Shown here: piece by piece, positions 27,881 through 37,481 of the stretch
Position numbering within the stretch: position 1 is the first letter of the stretch
How the letters are laid out: each line of letters begins with the position of its first letter
Assembly (NCBI GenBank): GCA_963728975.1
Contig: CAVSMF010000005.1
Location: 62,001 to 126,000, forward strand
DNA length: 64,000 bases
DNA from: DATFCK01 sp963728975
GTDB taxonomy: Bacteria; Verrucomicrobiota; Verrucomicrobiia; Chthoniobacterales; UBA10450
Reading direction: 5' to 3'
The notes under the pieces: generated by a model
The model's input: the letters and a program-made list of their open reading frames with translations, nothing else
What the model was told of the DNA's origin: nothing
The model's database searches: none
Translations under genes and position numbers: made by a program

Positions 27881-28072
27881 CTACCGCCTCGCCCGCTGTT
27901 CCTCATGGTAATCGTTAACCACCAGGCAGGCGTGGATCACCCCTGGAATCCAGCCCAGCAAAGTCAAAATCAAACTGAGGAAAAAACTTCCCAGGCGTCC
28001 GGTCAGCAACACCGCCAGCGGCGGAAGGACAATGCAGAAAAAATAGCGGAGCGCTTTCACAAGTTCAGTCAA
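27881..28072 (-). CDS. yqaE: YqaE/Pmp3 family membrane protein
   Basis: A 63-residue hydrophobic protein with two transmembrane helices. It shows the family pattern FFCIVLPPLAVLL, then LILTLLGWIPGVIHACLVV. Yeast Pmp3 and E. coli YqaE are stress-induced plasma-membrane peptides that affect membrane potential. The gene is inserted between purS and purQ on the same strand, an odd partner for purine synthesis, and may simply share the transcript. Confidence 0.92.
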   Translation of the reverse strand: MTELVKALRYFFCIVLPPLAVLLTGRLGSFFLSLILTLLGWIPGVIHACLVVNDYHEEQRARR

Positions 28073-28115
28073 GAACGATCAAGATCATGAGCAGGAGCAA
28101 GAGCAAGATTCTTGA

Positions 28116-28142
28116 TCTGTGTTCATCTGTGTAAATCTGTGG
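28116..28142. repeat. Short dispersed repeat (ATCTGTGT type)
   Basis: TGATCTGTGTTCATCTGTGT followed by AAATCTGTGG is an internally repetitive element between purS and yqaE. A related run lies at about 12049-12076 (CTGCGTCAATCTGTGTAG). Function is unknown. Confidence 0.5.
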
Positions 28143-28151
28143 CCAAACTAA

Positions 28152-28388
28152 TTATACCTTTTTGAGCTCGTAATCCTCGATTACCGGGTTGGAAAGGAGA
28201 TCGCGGCAGAGCTGATGCAAGCGTTCCTCCAAACCGGAATTGTCTCCTTCGATATCGATTTCGAGATATTTTCCGATCCGAACATCACGGACTTCGGGCA
28301 TTCCCAGGTGCCGCATGGCGTCACGCACGGCGTTGCCTTGCGGGTCGAGCACGGCCTCTTTCGGCTTCACGATCACGTTAACCTTCAT
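28152..28388 (-). CDS. purS: Phosphoribosylformylglycinamidine synthase, PurS subunit
   Basis: A 78-residue protein starting at the ATG at 28388, which has TTGGAGCGA in front, a good ribosome-binding site that decides the start. It reads MKVNVIVKPKEAVLDPQGNA and ends NPVIEDYELKKV, the normal size and pattern for PurS. PurS bridges PurQ and the small-type PurL to form an ammonia channel. The frame is open upstream of this start but without protein character. Confidence 0.93.
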   Translation of the reverse strand: MKVNVIVKPKEAVLDPQGNAVRDAMRHLGMPEVRDVRIGKYLEIDIEGDNSGLEERLHQLCRDLLSNPVIEDYELKKV

Positions 28389-28855
28389 TCGCTCCAATAT
28401 TAACCAACCCCTGGCCGCAACAAGCCCAATTGAGTTCATAGTTGAGAGTTGAGTGTTTCCGGAAGCAAAGCCGAGCATCACGCCTAAGTTGAAAAAAGGG
28501 CTTCCCTTGAACGTTGAGCGTTGAGCGTTGACATTATAAAGGGCCCTCACCTCAATCCCCTTCCTAATGGCGATTGGGGTCAATCGCCGCTACCTGCGCC
28601 CCTCCAAACCCCCGGGCGCCTCGGCCTCTGGCTTGGAGAAGCCGACGGCTCGGAAAGAGATGCGCCCCTACCTGGGAGAGAGGACGGGACTTTATCCCCG
28701 AAAAGCCCAGCCGCCAGGTACCAGTCGGACCCGGTCCCGCAGGGCATTGCCGATCTTACTCTAGAAAGCAGGAAAAGGGGGTTTTTGGCTTCACGAAGAC
28801 GGCTGTTTGAGTCATGCTATTATTCCAAAATTCTGGTTATTGCTGTGGGTTTTTT
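28389..28855. other. Intergenic region with heptamer repeat
   Basis: No gene is supported in these 467 bases between divergent purS and the astacin-like gene. At 28507-28531 there are three and a half copies of TTGAGCG, the complement of the CTCAACG heptamer in the big array at 37059. The stretch 28545-28760 is GC-rich and resembles degenerate dispersed repeat sequence. A promoter for the astacin-like gene should lie in the AT-rich 28805-28850. Confidence 0.5.
28507..28531. repeat. Short heptamer run (TTGAGCG)
   Basis: 3.5 copies of a 7-base unit that is the inverse complement of the CTCAACG variant in the array at 37059-37429. It shows that the heptamer is a dispersed element rather than private to one locus. 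Confidence 0.7.
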
Positions 28856-31800
28856 ATGATTGCTTTGAAACGCCAAGTGTGGTTTTACGCGATTATAATT
28901 TCGCTGCTGGCCTCTGGCTCGGCCAGGGCCGGACTTTACAGTAGCACGGTCTCACCCGGAAACGTGCCGTGGCCCGGTGGAACGGTGCCTTACGTTTTCG
29001 AAACCGCCTCCCGGCCTTGAGCGCGGCTCAGCAGCAAACCTACCTAAACGCCCTCCTGGAATATGAACTGGCGGCCAATGTTCATTTCGTTCCGCGAACC
29101 ACTGAAACGCCCTACGTTCGTTTCGAATACGATCCCAACGGATTCGACCAGGTTTCAGGAAGCAATCCACAAATCGTATCGGTTAATTCGCTGACCCGCG
29201 CCCAAATCTGCCACGAGATGGGGCATTCCTTTGGATTGCTCCACGAGCACACCCGGAGCGACCGGGACACTTATGTCACTGTTCTAAGCGCCAACATCGC
29301 TGCTGCGAATCAGCATTGGTTTGATATCGATCACACCGATATTCCGTACGGGCCTTACGACTTCGAGTCCGTCATGCATTTTGGCCGCGATCTGTTTGCG
29401 TCGGCGCCGGGACTCGACACGCTCGAGGCCAAGCCGGGCTACGAGAAATTCCAACCGCGGATGGGCGGTTTCGCCCTGAGCAGTGGCGATCGTGCAGTCA
29501 TGAAATATCTTTACGGAGCCGGCCCGACGCTTTCGTCGGTAGTCACAAACACCAGTGAAAGTGGAGTCGGCGGTCTCCGCGCCGCCCTCGATTATGCGAC
29601 CGATCATCCCGGCACAACCATTACCTTCAACATCCCAACCAGCGATCCCGGTTATGCCAATGGCGTGTTCACAATTCACCTGACCGGGCATCTGCTTCCG
29701 CTTGTAACCGATGGCACGATTATCGACGGAACCACCCAGCCGGGCTACGCCGGGAGCCCGCTGATAGTCCTTGATGGATCGCAGATTCTTCCCGAGGCCG
29801 AACCGAAGCCGAACTCAATCCCGGGCATGTTTGTGTATGCGGCCAACTGCACCGTGAAGGGCTTGTCTTTCCAGCGTTTCCCCTGGGTTGGCATGGCCAT
29901 TCTGTATCCCGATGCCCACAACAACAGCGTCCGCGGATGCTGGTTCGGATTGGATTATTCGGGGACGGCTTCCGCGCCAAATCAATATCAGGGCATTCAA
30001 ATTTCCAGCGGCGCGAACTCCAATACCATTGGTGGCACCGCGGCCACCGATCGCAATGTTCTCTCCGGGAATACCCAGTATGGCATTTGGATTTCAGACG
30101 CGACTACCACCGGGAACGTTGTCCTTGGCAATTATATCGGCACCACTGCCGACGGTCTCGCCGCCCTGCCGAATGGGCTCGGTGGGCTGATTGTAACGAA
30201 CAGTTCCCACGGTAATACGATCGGCGGGACCTCAGCAGGAGCGCGCAATGTCATCTCCGGAAACCTTGCCACCGGGGTATGGCTCATCGGCGCGGGTGCA
30301 AATCAAAACACTGTGCGCGGCAATTACATCGGGCTGGCTGCGACCGGCAATGCCGCGGTGCCAAACGAAACCTGGGGCGTCTACATCCGGGAAGGAGCCC
30401 AGAACAACCTCGTTGCGGACAACGTGATTTCCGGCAACGGCAGCGAGGGACTTCGGATCGAGAATGCGGGGACATCGGGCAACGTGGTGCAGGGAAATCA
30501 AGTCGGGACCGCTCCCGGCGGGAGCAGCGCAATCGGGAACAGCTTTGCCGGGGTCACGGTTTATGGCGGGGCCACCGGCAACATCATCGGAGGAACAACC
30601 GCTGCGCAGCGCAATATTCTTTCGGGCAATTATGTCGGCCTTGCTTTCGGTGACTCGGGCACGAGCGGCAATATGGCCGAGGGCAATTACATCGGCACCG
30701 GCGCGACCGGCGCCGCCAGCGTCCCGAATGGTTATGCCGGGGTCTACATCACCAACGGTGCGACCGCGAATTATCTCGGCAATGTGCAGCCCAATAGCGG
30801 AAACCTCATCTCAGGTAACGGCGGTTTTGGGGTGTACATAGCGAATCCTATGACAACCGGGAATTTCGTGCTGGGCAATCTCATCGGGACCAATGCCAGC
30901 GGCAACGCAGCGTTGGCCAACGCGTATTCCGGAATCAGCATCTTTAATGGAGCGCATGGTAATATGATTGGCGGCGGCGTCGGTGGGCGCAACATCATCT
31001 CAGGAAACGGAAACTACGGGATCACGATCGCGGATGCAGGCACGAACTCGAACCTGGTGCGCGGCAACACTATTGGAATGAATGCCGCCGGAAACGGCCC
31101 GATTCCAAATGCGTGGCAAGGAATTGAGATTCAAGGTGGCGCCATCCTCAACCAAATTGGCGGAAGCAGTCTCGGCGACAGCAATCTGATCGCCGGCAAT
31201 AGCTTTGAGGGAGTGGTCTTGTTCAATGCCGGGACGCAACAAAACAGAATTAGTCAAAATTCAATTTTCGCGAACCATTTCAGCGGAATTACAATCAACT
31301 CGGGCACGAACAACGACCAGACCGCGCCAACACTTAGTTCGGCCGTTCTTGGGCCGGCCGGAAACATCGGCGGTACGGATGTCGGTGGAACGCTGACCAA
31401 CAGCGCCGCAAGCGCGATGTTTCACATTGAATTCTTTGCCAGTCCGCCAGGAAACGACGAGGGCCAGTTCTTCGTCGGATCGGCCGATGTCACGACTAAC
31501 GGAAGTGGAACGGCCACGTTCCCCGCCGTTCATCTGACCGCCGCGGTTCCGAAGAACTATCTTATCACCGCGACCGCGACCGATTCCAGCGGGAACACGT
31601 CCGGTTTCTCGGCAACTTTTCCGGTCAGTTCGACCGACGCGGATAATGACGGCATGCCGGACAATTGGGAAACCGGACACAATTTGAACCCGGCCAACGC
31701 TGCCGACGCCATCACCGACAGCGATGGCGATGGCTTGACGAACTTGCAGGAATTCAAGGCCGGCACCGATCCGGCAGTGGCCAATAGCGTTCTTCGCATT

Positions 31801-32013
31801 TCCGCGATCACAAAAACCTCCGGCGACATCCAAATCGGATTTCCGACGGTTGCCGGCAAAACGTATCGACTGGAGTATAAAAACGATCTTCTGCTGGGAA
31901 ATTGGACGCCCTTGGCGGACGGAATCTTCGGAACGGGAACACAAATCCAAGTGACCGATCCCGGCGCCCTCGGCCTGGGTAAACGCTTCTACCGCCTAAC
32001 CCTCGAACCCTAA
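28856..32013 (+). CDS. Astacin-like metalloprotease with beta-helix and calcium-binding repeats (frameshifted)
   Basis: A signal peptide (MIALKRQVWFYAIIISLLAS) and the start of an astacin domain (WPGGTVPYVFE) are read from 28856, but this frame stops at 29018-29020. The rest of the domain continues in another frame from LSAAQQQTYLNALLEYEL, so one base appears to be missing near 29010-29017. The zinc site HEMGHSFGLLHEHTRSDRD is complete and the Met-turn SVMHF follows. A long right-handed beta-helix comes next, with repeats around GGTAATDRNVLSGN and VVLGNYIGT. Near the end DADNDGMPDNWE and DSDGDGLTNLQEF are calcium-binding type repeats, followed by a terminal beta domain. It is a large secreted surface protein; function is inferred from domains. 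Confidence 0.82.
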
Positions 32014-32109
32014 AGTAGCTTGGAGGGCGGAGCTCCCGCGACGCCTCCCCGACCTCCCGCGACGCCGCCTCAAAGTAGCGCAAGTTTCCAACTTGCTTCC
32101 CCCTACCGG

Positions 32110-32164
32110 TGTTTGCCGCAGCAAACACCTTCCGCAAAACCGCGTGAGGCGAAGCCTTTTACGC
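32110..32164. repeat. Dispersed hairpin repeat, copy 2, with adjacent stem-loop
   Basis: GTGTTTGC and GCAAACAC form a perfect 8-bp hairpin, followed at 32129-32164 by 36 bases identical to 27784-27819. Just upstream, 32075-32096 carries half of the GCAAGTTTCCAACTTGC repeat, so three repeat families are stacked in one gap. Confidence 0.75.
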
Positions 32165-32221
32165 AGCTCCCCCCGCAGCACAGGGGCATGATCGCTGCTC
32201 AACCGAGCGACATCAGGCTTT

Positions 32222-32972
32222 ATGGCGGCGCGCTTCTTCCTGTTTCTAATCGGATTCTTGGTCACCACTTCCCCGTCCTACGCCAGCCTGATCATCAAAT
32301 GGCGATTTCGAGAGCCCCGGCGCGGCGCTCACCACCGATTATGTCGCCATCGGCACCAACACCCTGCCGGGATGGACCAGCACCATCGGCAACGGCACCA
32401 GTCCGGGTAATTATTTGAGCGCGACCGGCTCAACCGCCAGCTGGATCCCTAATCCCCAAAATGGCAACTATTGCATCCAGATCGACAGCTCGACCGATAT
32501 CCCGCTTTACTCCGTCGGCGGATCAATCGCTCAAACCGTAAGTCTCACCGCCAATACCCAGTACCAACTCAGCTTTTATATGAGCGCCGAAGTTGCCACT
32601 CGCGACGCCGGCAACAACCAGGTCGGTTGCACCTCGCAGGTTAACGTCATTTTGAATGGCGGCGGTTTCGCCAATCAGAACATGGTAAATCCCGGAACCG
32701 GCAGCACCGGATTTTTGGCCAGTTGGACCGGTGCTGCCAAAGCCACGCCCGAACCCTCCTGGGTGGAATGGACCTTGACGTTCACACCGACCGCCAGCGG
32801 CAACGTAACCATTACCTTTCAAGATGTCTGGATCAGCAACCTATCGAGCTCAAACACGGCCCTGGACAACATCGATCTGGAAGTGGTCCCTGAAATGACT
32901 CACTGGAGCATCTTCGCAGCATTCACCGCGACCGTGATTGGAACACGCCTTATCGGTCGTAAACGAACATAG
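32222..32972 (+). CDS. Secreted PEP-CTERM-like protein (frameshifted)
   Basis: The signal peptide (MAARFFLFLIGFLVTTSPSY) is read from 32222 in one frame. From about 32298 the next frame gives NGDFESPGAALTTDYVAIG, the classic start of DUF642-like or carbohydrate-binding-like secreted proteins, and stays open to 32972. One extra base near 32288-32298 would explain this. The domain continues with PNPQNGNYCIQID, TVSLTANTQYQLSFYMS and a jelly-roll-like end. The C-terminus VPEMTHWSIFAAFTATVIG plus GRKRT has the PEP-CTERM-like layout. Probably an exported matrix or surface protein. Confidence 0.75.
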
Positions 32973-33225
32973 GGATGTGATTTTGGCGTTCGGCTTCGTT
33001 CCCAGTCGATGGGATGGCGTGGTCTCAGTGCAATACCAACCGACGACAATCTAAAAGCGCCTTCCGCCTCACCGGAAAAACGGCGATCAGGGCATTTGTG
33101 ATTGCCCAGCCGCAGATTATCTCGATATGTTCATGAGCACGACAAATTAGGCCGAATTTATTCGACCTACTTGCCGTTGCACATCCGCCCTCGCCGGAGG
33201 TCGTGATGTTTGTCGTTAGATAGTC

Positions 33226-33828
33226 ATGGTTAAGCATGTCGAGATTCGCTGGATTCAGGCCGGGATAGTGGCCGGGTTTTGTGCGAGTATTCTGTACCCG
33301 GTGCTGCTGTTCGCGCCGCTTCCCTTGGCCTTAACCGCCGCGGTCGCCGCGCTCCTCGGGCCAGCGATAGGGATCGGCAGTCTTGGCATCTACCAGTTGA
33401 TCCGATTGCAGGCCCGGTCGGCCGCGGCAGCCATCGGCGCCATCCATAACGTCGTTGCCGGTGCTCTGTTCACCGCCATGGCCCTGATGCAGTTAGCGGT
33501 TAGGCAACGCAGCCCTGGCACCGCAAAAGATCTGGTTGGCCTTTGGCTGGGTCTGGATGTGGCCTGGGACACCTACATCGGACTGGGCACCGTGTTCATT
33601 GCCTGCGCCATGTTCCGGCATCCGCGCTTTGGTTGGCCGTTGGCTGCTCCGGGGCTTCTGCTTGGCCTGCTGGTGATAATCCTGAACCTCCTTCCTTTTC
33701 CGATCCCGCCCGCAGAGGCCGGCTCAGTCGATATCGGCCCGTTGGTAGGCCTTTGGTACCTTGTTGCGACGATTCAGGCGTGGCGAAGCCTCGGATGGGC
33801 AAGTGAACGGCTCAAACATGCCATCTAA
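33226..33828 (+). CDS. Multi-pass membrane protein of unknown function
   Basis: A 200-residue protein with six hydrophobic segments and short loops. I do not recognise a named family; the layout is similar to small DUF4386-like or DoxX-like membrane proteins. WLGLDVAWDTYIGLGTVF is a notable polar-rich helix pair. It stands alone between a PEP-CTERM-like gene and an EamA transporter. Codon use fits the neighbourhood. Confidence 0.55.
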   Translation: MVKHVEIRWIQAGIVAGFCASILYPVLLFAPLPLALTAAVAALLGPAIGIGSLGIYQLIRLQARSAAAAIGAIHNVVAGALFTAMALMQLAVRQRSPGTAKDLVGLWLGLDVAWDTYIGLGTVFIACAMFRHPRFGWPLAAPGLLLGLLVIILNLLPFPIPPAEAGSVDIGPLVGLWYLVATIQAWRSLGWASERLKHAI

Positions 33829-34008
33829 CGTGGATCCTCGCTTACGCCAATCGCAGCCGATCTCATTTTGCCAGATGGTTATTCTCGCATTCGCACTTCC
33901 GGACATTTCGTAATCATCGTTGCCGTGCCGAAGTCGCCTGGTCGGGCATTTCCGTCGGCAATCTGCCGCCTTTACGCGGACACGTAGCCGCGCGAGCTTC
34001 GCGCGCGG

Positions 34009-34926
34009 ATGAATACAAGAAGATCGTGGCGCATTCCGGCGGCATGGCTGACTCTCTGCGTTGTCTGGAGCTCGACCTGGCTCGCTATCAAAGTCGGCCT
34101 GCGCGATTTGCCGCCAATCTCGTTTGTCGCCATCCGCTTTGTCATTGCCATCCTCGTTCTCATGGTCGTCTCGATCGGACGAGTCCGATTGCTCCCGAGG
34201 CGCCACTCCGACTATCTCCTCCTCGGATTTACCGGCCTGCTCATGTTCGGAATCAATTATCCCCTGCTGTTTTGGGGAGAAAAATATGTTTCGTCCGGTC
34301 TGGCAGCGGTATTGCAGGCGAGCATCCCCATCTTCGGGATGATTTTCGCCCATTGGTTTCTCCCCGATGAACCAATGCGCTGGCAACGCATGACCGGGGC
34401 GTTCGTCGCTCTGGGGGGTGTGGCATTGATTTGCGGGCGCCTGTTTAGTCTCGGTGGTCTGATGTCGTTCTGGGGCGGCCTCGGAATCGTGGTGGGCGCC
34501 GCCGGCGCCGCTTTTTCTAACGTGCTCTTAAAACGGCGCGGCCTTGAACTGGCCCCGGCAATGGTCGCCGGCTGGCAAATGATCTTCGGTATCGTGCCGC
34601 TGATCGCGCTCGGTTTGGCTGTCGATGGTAATCCCGCCCGATTCCACTGGACCGCCACCGCGTGGTTCTGCGTTCTTTATCTTGCGATCATCGGGTCGGC
34701 GTTGACCTTCCTGCTGCTTTACTGGCTGCTCCCCCGGATGACCGTGACAAATCTCCAGACCATCTCGCTCATCACTCCCCCGGGCGCGGTCGCCTTTGGG
34801 TGGTTCCTGGGCGGTGAAACTTTTTCTGTTTCGGCCTTAGTCGGTACCTGTCTCGTTCTTACCGGAGTTTGGACGATCTTCCGCCGTCTCGGGCCGGGGC
34901 CGGCTCCCGCGAACTTGCCAGTGTGA
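34009..34926 (+). CDS. EamA/DMT-family transporter
   Basis: A 305-residue protein with ten hydrophobic helices arranged as two EamA repeats. The first opens TLCVVWSSTWLAIKVGLRDL, and PISFVAIRF plus QASIPIFGMIFAHWFLPDE are typical of drug/metabolite transporters. The second half includes VAGWQMIFGIVPLIAL and ends with LVGTCLVLTGVW. Members export amino acids, metabolites or drugs; the substrate is not evident. Confidence 0.88.
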   Translation: MNTRRSWRIPAAWLTLCVVWSSTWLAIKVGLRDLPPISFVAIRFVIAILVLMVVSIGRVRLLPRRHSDYLLLGFTGLLMFGINYPLLFWGEKYVSSGLAAVLQASIPIFGMIFAHWFLPDEPMRWQRMTGAFVALGGVALICGRLFSLGGLMSFWGGLGIVVGAAGAAFSNVLLKRRGLELAPAMVAGWQMIFGIVPLIALGLAVDGNPARFHWTATAWFCVLYLAIIGSALTFLLLYWLLPRMTVTNLQTISLITPPGAVAFGWFLGGETFSVSALVGTCLVLTGVWTIFRRLGPGPAPANLPV

Positions 34927-34977
34927 TCAAGCCCGCTGTGCCTCGCGGATGAAGCCTGATCGTTAACGATTGCACCA

Positions 34978-35090
34978 GGTCTCATCCTGAACAAAGAAAC
35001 GATCCCGCAGAAGCTGTTGGATCACACAAATACCGCTTGTCTCATCCGACCGGCCGTTGCGAGATCCCCCGATCCGCTCAGGATGACAGA
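34978..35090. repeat. Degenerate REP-like inverted repeat
   Basis: GTCTCATCCTGAACAAAGAA near 34979 and GATCCGCTCAGGATGACAGA near 35074 are a worn copy of the inverted repeat at 8445-8531. It sits between the convergent EamA and Ku genes. Confidence 0.5.
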
Positions 35091-35102
35091 TGAGCGCTGG
35101 TT

Positions 35103-35954
35103 TTAGGCCGCGGCCCGGCGCTTTTGTTTGACCAGTGACGAGGTGGAGCGGCGTGCGCCGTTCCCCGTGCCGCGCTTTACCCGGACCGACTTGCTGCGAT
35201 TAATGCTTTCCTGCAAAACTTTCACCAGATCGACCACGTTGGTGCTGCGCGGGACGGACGCCGGCGCCGCCGGGAGCTCCTTGTTTTTCGCCTTCTGCTC
35301 GATCATCTCCATGACCGCATTGCGATATTCGTCCCGGTATTTCTTGGGATCCCATTCCGACGACATGCTGTCGATCAGGGTATGCGCCATCTTGAGTTCC
35401 TTGTCGTTTAACCCGGTGCTGGGACGGTTCAGTTCCTCCGGCGTCAAAACCTCACTGGCAAAATGCATCAGCTCGAGAATGAGAAATAATCCATCCGGCT
35501 TCACCGCCGCCAGATATTCCCGATTGCTGATCACCACTTTGGCGATGCCGATCTTGCCCGTGCCGCTCAACGCTTTGTGCAAAAGAGCGTAAGCTTTCTC
35601 CCCGCCCTTTTGCGGCTCGAGAAAGTACGGCTTGTAAAAAAACTTCGGATCGACGTGCTCCAGATCCACAAAATCGGTAATGTCGATCGAGTGGGTCGAT
35701 TCAATCCGAACTTTTTCGAAGTCTTCGTCACTCAGAACAATGTAACGCCCCCGCTCATACTCGTAGCCCTTTACGATCTGATCCGCCGGCACCTCTTTCA
35801 TGTCCGCCTCGGCGACCTTTTTGTATTTAATCGGACTGAGATCGGTTTTGCGCAGCTGACGAAAGCTGAGCTTTTCCTCGCGGGTGGCCGGGTAGACGGC
35901 AATGGGAATATAGACCAAGCCGAAGCTTATACTGCCTTTCCAAGTCGGGCGCAT
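35103..35954 (-). CDS. ku: Ku protein (non-homologous end joining)
   Basis: A 283-residue bacterial Ku. It opens MRPTWKGSISFGLVYIPIAV and includes the ring-forming beta-barrel core with GYEYERGRYIVLSDEDFEKV and FYKPYFLEPQKGGEKAYALL. The C-terminus is a basic tail (KRGTGNGARRSTSS, KQKRRAAA) like the DNA-binding extensions of other Ku homologues. As a homodimer it threads onto DNA ends and recruits the ligase LigD. No ligD is in the window, so the partner gene must be elsewhere. Confidence 0.95.
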   Translation of the reverse strand: MRPTWKGSISFGLVYIPIAVYPATREEKLSFRQLRKTDLSPIKYKKVAEADMKEVPADQIVKGYEYERGRYIVLSDEDFEKVRIESTHSIDITDFVDLEHVDPKFFYKPYFLEPQKGGEKAYALLHKALSGTGKIGIAKVVISNREYLAAVKPDGLFLILELMHFASEVLTPEELNRPSTGLNDKELKMAHTLIDSMSSEWDPKKYRDEYRNAVMEMIEQKAKNKELPAAPASVPRSTNVVDLVKVLQESINRSKSVRVKRGTGNGARRSTSSLVKQKRRAAA

Positions 35955-36276
35955 AATGTCTCAGGGTGGGAAAGTCGTTTCCATCAATTGTGAATAAATG
36001 TCAATAACCTTCTCGCTTGCCCGCAAGAGCCAGCAGAAAATGTTCCTTGGGTAAACGCTACCTTCCCCCCGGCCATCGCGAAAGTCGACCCGGCCACTGT
36101 GGGATTCGGCGAGGACGAAACCTGTCGCGCTCCCCGTTCACTCCCAGGCGGACCCGCCTCTGTTTCCGTCTAGCGACGATGGCGACCGGCGAACCAGAGC
36201 CAGCCTTTATTCTTTGCCCGCTCTTGAGCCAAACACCGCGCTACCCAGGGAAAAAGAGACGCGACAGAAAATCGGC
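35955..36276. other. Intergenic region, no gene seen
   Basis: 322 bases between the bactofilin stop and the Ku start. The open plus-strand frames here have arginine-rich, low-complexity translations and no domain. The Ku promoter is expected near 35960-36010, which is comparatively AT-rich. Confidence 0.45.
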
Positions 36277-36723
36277 CTACGACCCGTTTTGAACCCCGCG
36301 GAGTTCGGACAGGTAATCTTGCATCGCGATCTCGGCGTTGCCGATAAAGTTCGCGTTCTCATCAACGACCAGCCGAGAAGTTTCAATGTCACCGCGCAAG
36401 GTGCATCCCGACCGCAGCTCGCACCGCTCGTCGGCGGTAAGATTTCCATCTACCGTTCCATGCACCGTAACGGAGCGAGTGCGCACTTCGCCGCGGATGT
36501 GCCCGTTTCTCCCTACGGTCAGGCGGCCGACTGAGTCGATCGTGCCCTCGACGTCTCCGTCGATTATCAGTTCCGAGCGAAATTTGACGGAGCCTTTGAT
36601 CGACACCCCGCTGGACAGGACTGCGCGAAAGAGGGGGGCGGTTTTGTGGCCGTTAGAGGGGGGAAAAACTGGGGCGGGAGCGGCGGTTTCCGGGGTTAGC
36701 TTATTGGAGGAAAGAAAAGGCAT
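36277..36723 (-). CDS. Bactofilin
   Basis: A 148-residue protein with a proline-rich N-terminal tail of about 40 residues and one bactofilin (DUF583) domain: GVSIKGSVKFRSELIIDGDV, then EGTIDSVGRLTVGRNGHIRGEV and VDGNLTADERCELRSGCTL. The repeated GxI/GxV strands build a right-handed beta-helix that polymerises into cytoskeletal filaments without nucleotide. Bactofilins shape cells or place envelope enzymes. An M23 peptidase gene, a common functional partner, is in the window but 16 kb away. Confidence 0.93.
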   Translation of the reverse strand: MPFLSSNKLTPETAAPAPVFPPSNGHKTAPLFRAVLSSGVSIKGSVKFRSELIIDGDVEGTIDSVGRLTVGRNGHIRGEVRTRSVTVHGTVDGNLTADERCELRSGCTLRGDIETSRLVVDENANFIGNAEIAMQDYLSELRGVQNGS

Positions 36724-37058
36724 GGGACAGTCTTATTCTCGATATTCTCTGGAAAAACAAGAATGACATAAAGTTATTCACTTCGAACAGGAAAAAATGC
36801 GCTGGGACATGGTTTTTTGATGTGCGTCACCCCGCCCGGGAGGCCACGAGCCGCCGTCGAACCCGGCCGGAACCAGGGCATTTCGAAATTCTTCCTTTCC
36901 GCTACGGAGATAGGGATCGGGACCGGCCGGAAACCCAACGTCCGTCGCCATACGCTTTCGACCAGACGGAATCATATTTATGAGGCACGCGTTCCCAGCC
37001 CTCATGTTCGAACCGACTGAATTCATTTGAAATGGTCATTCGATGGGAGCAGCAAGCG
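36724..37058. other. Upstream region of bactofilin, no gene seen
   Basis: 335 bases between the heptamer array and the bactofilin start. The 70 bases next to the start codon are AT-rich and likely contain the promoter. No protein-like frame or RNA structure was recognised. Confidence 0.45.
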
Positions 37059-37429
37059 CCCAACGCCCAACGCCCAACGCCCAACGCTCAACGCTCAACG
37101 CCCAACGCCCAACGCCCAACGCCCAACGCTCAACGCCCAACGCCCAACGCCCAACGCTCAACGCCCAACGCCCAACGCCCAACGCCCAACGCCCAACGCC
37201 CAACGCCCAACGCCCAACGCCCAACGCCCAACGCCCAACGCCCAACGCCCAACGCCCAACGCCCAACGCCCAACGCCCAACGCCCAACGCCCAACGCCCA
37301 ACGCCCAACGCCCAACGCCCAACGCCCAACGTTCAACGCCCAACGCCCAACGCCCAACGCCCAACGCCCAACGCCCAACGCCCAACGCTCAACGCTCAAC
37401 GCCCAACGCTCAACGCTCAACGCTCAACG
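37059..37429. repeat. Heptanucleotide tandem array, 53 copies of CCCAACG
   Basis: 371 bases, exactly 53 units of 7, mostly CCCAACG with CTCAACG variants clustered at both ends and one TTCAACG near 37331. Because 7 is not a multiple of 3 and no stop arises, all three forward frames read PNAQRPT repeats and reverse frames read GVGRWAL repeats. These are not genes. Copy number at this locus is likely to vary between strains. Confidence 0.95.
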
Positions 37430-37430
37430 C

Positions 37431-37478
37431 TCCATCACTCCAATACTCCAATACTCCATTACTCCGATACTCCAATGC
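37431..37478. repeat. Octanucleotide array, six copies (TCCATCAC family)
   Basis: Six units: TCCATCAC, TCCAATAC twice, TCCATTAC, TCCGATAC, TCCAATGC. They abut the heptamer array and end just after the GIY-YIG stop codon (37482-37484). The same unit occurs at 51435-51469, 55299-55322 and 55770-55801. Confidence 0.9.
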
Positions 37479-37481
37479 TTA

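Noticed and set aside
37059..37478. CRISPR array
   Set aside because: Units are 7 or 8 bases with no spacers, and no cas gene is present.
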